DNA of 7,602 bases from JBEKVE01 sp049514335 (GTDB taxonomy: Bacteria; Actinomycetota; Acidimicrobiia; Acidimicrobiales; UBA8190). The stretch is from the NCBI GenBank assembly GCA_049514335.1, contig JBEKVE010000150.1, positions 1-7,602 on the forward strand, read 5' to 3'. The notes beneath the pieces were generated by a model. The model was not told where the DNA came from. It did not search any database and saw only the letters and a program-made list of their open reading frames with translations. Of this stretch, positions 4,922 through 7,602 are shown one piece after another (position 1 is the stretch's first letter; each line of letters opens with the position of its first letter). The translations under genes were made by a program, and so were the position numbers.

Positions 4922-7239
4922 GCCCGCGCCGCCGGCGTTTCGCCCGGGTGCTGCGACCGGCCGACACGCCCCGGCGCCAGCCACGCCCACGGCGCATCTC
5001 CTTCGACCGGGTACGGCACCCGCTGCGCGGGGCGCGCCTCTACCCGCGACCCAAGGCCCCCCGCCCGGCGCGACCGCACGAGCCGCGCGGGCCGCGCATG
5101 CGGCCCCGGCGCTCGGTGGTGGACCGGGTGAAGCCGAGCGAACCGTCCCCGCCGCGCACCGTGATCCGGCTGCGAGTCCTCGGCCTGTTCGTGCTGGCGC
5201 TGTTCTCGCTCATGCTCATCCGGCTGTGGTACCTGCAGGTCCTCGACACCCAGGCCTACGCGGCCAAGGTGGTGCAGAACCAGGTCAGGCCGGTGGAGGT
5301 GCCGGCGGCGCGCGGCCTCATCCTCGACCGCACCGACAACATCATGGTGGGGGACCAGGTGACCCAGGACATCACGCTGGCCCGTGTGGCGGCCCAGGAG
5401 CACCCCGAGGTCATCGGCCAGCTCGCCACCCTGCTCGGCATGCCCGACAGCCAGATCCAGGCCGACCTGGCCAACGTGCAGTACAGCCTGTACAAGCCCG
5501 TGCCCATCCTGCAGAACGCCCCGCTCAGCGACGTGCTCTACATCGGCGAGCACGCGTCGATGTTCCCCGGCGTGTCCACCGTGGCCGACACCAACCGCAC
5601 GTACCCCATGGGCCAGACCGGTGTGCAGATGCTCGGCTACGTCGGCCAGATCTCGGCGTCGGAGCTCCAGGCGCATCAGTCACAGGGGTACCAGCTCGGC
5701 GACCTGTTCGGGCAGAGCGGTCTCGAGTACCAGTACCAGGGTGCGCTGCGGGGCACCCCCGGCACCGACCGGGTGGAGGTGAACGCCCAGGGCCAGGTGG
5801 TGGGGAGCCTGGGGGAGACGCCGCCGGTGTCGGGCGACGACCTCGTGACCAACGTCGACGCCGGGCTCCAGCAGACCCTCCAGCAGGCCCTCGACACCGA
5901 GATCGCCACCTTCCACGGCGCCTCCAAGGGTGGGGCGGCGGTGGCGCTCGACCCCCAGACCGGTGCGGTGCTGGCCCTCGTGTCGTCGCCCACCTACGAC
6001 CCCACGTGGTGGAACAACGGCATCTCCAGCGCGCACTACGACCAGATCGAGGCGACGGGGGCGCTCAACAACGACGCCATCCAGGGTCTGTACACGCCGG
6101 GGTCGACGTTCAAGCTGGCCACCGCCACCGCCGCGCTCCAGACCGGGCTCATCGGCCCCGGCACCCTCTTCGACGACACCGGCTCGTACACCATCCCGGG
6201 ATGCAAGGTGAGCGGTTCGGGGTGCGCCACCTACCACGACAACGAGGGCGAGGCGGCGGGGGAGGTCGACATCTCCCAGGCGCTCACGGTGTCGAGCGAC
6301 ATCTTCTTCTACAACATCGGCGTGCAATTCTGGGACGACTGGAGTGCCGGCAACCGCTACGGCTATGGCGAGACGCCCATCCAGAACGCCGCCGCTGCGC
6401 TCGGGTACGGCGACGTCACCGGCATCGACCTGCCGGGGGAGACCGATTTCGCCCGGGTCGACTCGCCGGCCGTGGTGAAGAAGGAGAACCACGACGACCC
6501 CAAGGACTATCCCAACGGTGGGTGGTACACGGGGAACAACCTCGAGATGGCCTTCGGCCAGGGCGGCACGGTCATCACGCCCATCGAGCAGGCGGTGGCG
6601 TACGCCACCTTCGCCAACGGCGGCACGCGCTACGTGCCCCAGGTGGCGGCGGCCTTCGTGAGCGACCAGGGCAAGGTGGTGCGCACCATCGCCCCCAAGG
6701 TGGCCGGCCACGTGGACTACGGCTCGGGGGACTACCAGGCCATGCTGAACGGCTTCGAGGGGGTGGTGCAGAACCCCAAGGGCACCGCCTACGGCGCCTT
6801 CCAGGGGTTCCCCCTGTCCACCTTCCCTCTGGCGGGCAAGACGGGGACCGCCACCACCAACGAGCAGCAGCCCAACTCGTGGTTCGTGGGATGGGGCCCC
6901 CTGCCGCACCCGCAGTACCTCATCGCCGTCGTGGTCCAGGGGGGCGGCTACGGCGCCTCGGCCGCCGCACCCGTGGCCCGCCAGGGGTTCCAGTACCTGG
7001 TGGCGCACCCCGAAGGCCAGGTGGACCTGGGCCTTCCCCCCGGATCGACCTCGAGCGCCTCGCAGGCCCCGACCACCACCACGTCCACCACGGTGGCCGG
7101 AGGCGGCGCGCCCACCCCGACCACCACGGCGCCGCGGACGACCACGGGTGCCGTCGGGGCCCGTCGTTCGGGGCCGGCCCGGGCGCCGCAGGCGGAGGCG
7201 GCCGACGACCGGCACCGGCCTCCACAGGGAGGGCTCTAG
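4918..7239 (+). CDS. mrdA: Penicillin-binding protein 2 (class B, elongasome transpeptidase)
   Basis: This D,D-transpeptidase cross-links peptidoglycan stems outside the membrane during lateral-wall growth, normally paired with the RodA glycosyltransferase. From GTG 4918 it has 773 residues, long for the family. An Arg/Pro-rich cytoplasmic tail (1-80; 25 Arg, 18 Pro) precedes a membrane helix at about 84-103. The dimerisation/pedestal domain starts at ARGLILDRTDN (131-141) and includes GLEYQYQGALRGTPG (268-282). The transpeptidase domain spans about 330-697, with catalytic STFK (Ser396, Lys399; serine codon 6103-6105), SSD (459-461, the PBP2-type SxD form) and KTGT (641-644). Cys429 and Cys436 are the only cysteines and sit in an outside loop. 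A Thr-rich low-complexity tail (708-745) and a charged end follow. GTG 4918 overlaps the mreD stop, and codons between it and the alternative ATG 5098 keep high third-position GC, supporting the longer form. FtsI is excluded by the SxD motif and mre context. Confidence 0.94.
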   Translation: MSPRRRRFARVLRPADTPRRQPRPRRISFDRVRHPLRGARLYPRPKAPRPARPHEPRGPRMRPRRSVVDRVKPSEPSPPRTVIRLRVLGLFVLALFSLMLIRLWYLQVLDTQAYAAKVVQNQVRPVEVPAARGLILDRTDNIMVGDQVTQDITLARVAAQEHPEVIGQLATLLGMPDSQIQADLANVQYSLYKPVPILQNAPLSDVLYIGEHASMFPGVSTVADTNRTYPMGQTGVQMLGYVGQISASELQAHQSQGYQLGDLFGQSGLEYQYQGALRGTPGTDRVEVNAQGQVVGSLGETPPVSGDDLVTNVDAGLQQTLQQALDTEIATFHGASKGGAAVALDPQTGAVLALVSSPTYDPTWWNNGISSAHYDQIEATGALNNDAIQGLYTPGSTFKLATATAALQTGLIGPGTLFDDTGSYTIPGCKVSGSGCATYHDNEGEAAGEVDISQALTVSSDIFFYNIGVQFWDDWSAGNRYGYGETPIQNAAAALGYGDVTGIDLPGETDFARVDSPAVVKKENHDDPKDYPNGGWYTGNNLEMAFGQGGTVITPIEQAVAYATFANGGTRYVPQVAAAFVSDQGKVVRTIAPKVAGHVDYGSGDYQAMLNGFEGVVQNPKGTAYGAFQGFPLSTFPLAGKTGTATTNEQQPNSWFVGWGPLPHPQYLIAVVVQGGGYGASAAAPVARQGFQYLVAHPEGQVDLGLPPGSTSSASQAPTTTTSTTVAGGGAPTPTTTAPRTTTGAVGARRSGPARAPQAEAADDRHRPPQGGL

Positions 7240-7242
7240 ACT
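7237..7242 (+). promoter_or_regulatory. Possible -10 element overlapping the mrdA stop codon
   Basis: TAGACT fits the TANNNT -10 pattern and contains the mrdA TAG stop. It lies 10 nt before ATG 7253, so a transcript from it would have almost no leader, as is common in actinobacteria. No -35 match is present at the usual distance, so the call is weak. Confidence 0.25.
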
Positions 7243-7252
7243 CGGCGGCCAC

Positions 7253-7602
7253 ATGACCTCGCTGTGGCCACGGATCGAGCCTCTCCTGGCCCAGGTCACG
7301 AAGCCCGCCCGCTACATCGGCGGTGAGCTCGGTGCGCAGCGCCCGGTTCACGGACCCGGGCGCGTGGCCTGGTTGCTGCTGTACCCCGACACCTACGAGA
7401 TCGGGCTGCCCAACCAGGGCCTGCAGATCCTGTACGAGATCCTCAACGAGCGGGCCGATGCCGTGGCCGAGCGGGCCTATGCCCCTTGGACCGACATGGA
7501 GGCCGCCATGCGGGCGGCGGGCGTGCCCCTGTTCTCCCTGGAGGGGAGCAACCCCGCCGGCGACTTCGACGTGCTCGCCTTCAACCTGTCGGCCGAGCTC
7601 AC
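7253..7602 (+). CDS. TIGR03960-type B12-binding-domain radical SAM protein, N-terminal part (3' end cut by window edge)
   Basis: The visible 116 complete codons match the N-terminus of the TIGR03960 radical SAM family. I recognise KPARYIGGE (18-26), YPDTYEIGLPNQGLQILYEILN, ERAYAPWTDME, then PLFSLEG and FDVLAFNLSAEL at the window end. The family's role is not experimentally established. Members are usually encoded beside a partner called TIGR03936 (DUF2344), with ribonuclease E/G, rplU and rpmA nearby. The radical SAM CxxxCxxC cluster lies beyond the window, so it cannot be checked here. ATG 7253 is 13 nt after the mrdA stop; no in-frame start fits upstream, since the GGGAGGG at 7227-7233 is too far away to serve as its ribosome site. 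The frame is open to the right edge. Confidence 0.9.
   Translation, partial: MTSLWPRIEPLLAQVTKPARYIGGELGAQRPVHGPGRVAWLLLYPDTYEIGLPNQGLQILYEILNERADAVAERAYAPWTDMEAAMRAAGVPLFSLEGSNPAGDFDVLAFNLSAEL

Noticed and set aside
5098..5100. ATG 5098 as the mrdA start
   Set aside because: It is possible and gives 713 residues, but it has no ribosome site and the preceding 60 codons keep coding-like third-position GC. Kept only as an alternative.
7079..7145. Repetitive ACC/ACG stretch as a possible repeat array or CRISPR-like element
   Set aside because: It is explained by Thr codons of the mrdA low-complexity tail. The units are not of equal length and there are no spacers.
5680..7299. 539-residue open frame on the minus strand across mrdA
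   Set aside because: It is a shadow of the mrdA transpeptidase region, low-complexity in Arg/Gly/Val/His and without domain signatures.

Overview
The window is very GC-rich, with coding frames that almost always end codons in G or C. It carries one continuous set of plus-strand housekeeping genes. The gene content and order (clpX, folC, ndk, mreB, mreC, mreD, a class B penicillin-binding protein 2, a TIGR03960-type radical SAM protein) match a conserved actinobacterial chromosomal neighbourhood. The full mreBCD set, many GTG starts and a Thr-rich surface tail suggest a high-GC actinomycete, possibly Acidimicrobiia. The phylum is fairly secure; the class is an inference. No mobile element, tRNA, rRNA, CRISPR array or phage gene is visible.

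Layout: 1-488 is the C-terminal end of clpX, cut by the window edge. folC begins 16 nt later with GTG (505-1878) and shares an ATGA stop-start overlap with ndk (1875-2285). Positions 2286-2449 are the only sizeable gap. They hold a GC-rich hairpin that may be a weak terminator, a good sigma-A-like promoter (TTGTGT, 17 nt, TAGCCT), a structured leader with a short open frame, and the mreB ribosome binding site. mreB (2450-3481) is followed after 49 nt by mreC (3531-4397). mreC, mreD (4394-4921) and mrdA (4918-7239) are joined by two GTGA overlaps. Thirteen nt after mrdA a radical SAM gene starts (7253) and runs off the right edge.

How the genes work together: the clpX-folC-ndk half covers regulated proteolysis, folate glutamylation and nucleotide balance. 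The mre-mrdA half encodes the elongasome: the MreB filament, its membrane partners MreC and MreD, and the transpeptidase PBP2 that cross-links new lateral-wall peptidoglycan. The partner glycosyltransferase RodA, which follows pbp2 in the Streptomyces mre cluster, is absent here. valS, which I recall between clpX and folC in Streptomyces, is also absent.

I found no convincing undescribed system. The points worth a second look are the missing rodA, an 80-residue Arg/Pro-rich cytoplasmic tail on PBP2, a two-cysteine loop and Thr-rich tail on the same protein, a short leader frame whose stop overlaps the mreB start, and a possible near-leaderless promoter for the radical SAM gene inside the mrdA stop codon.
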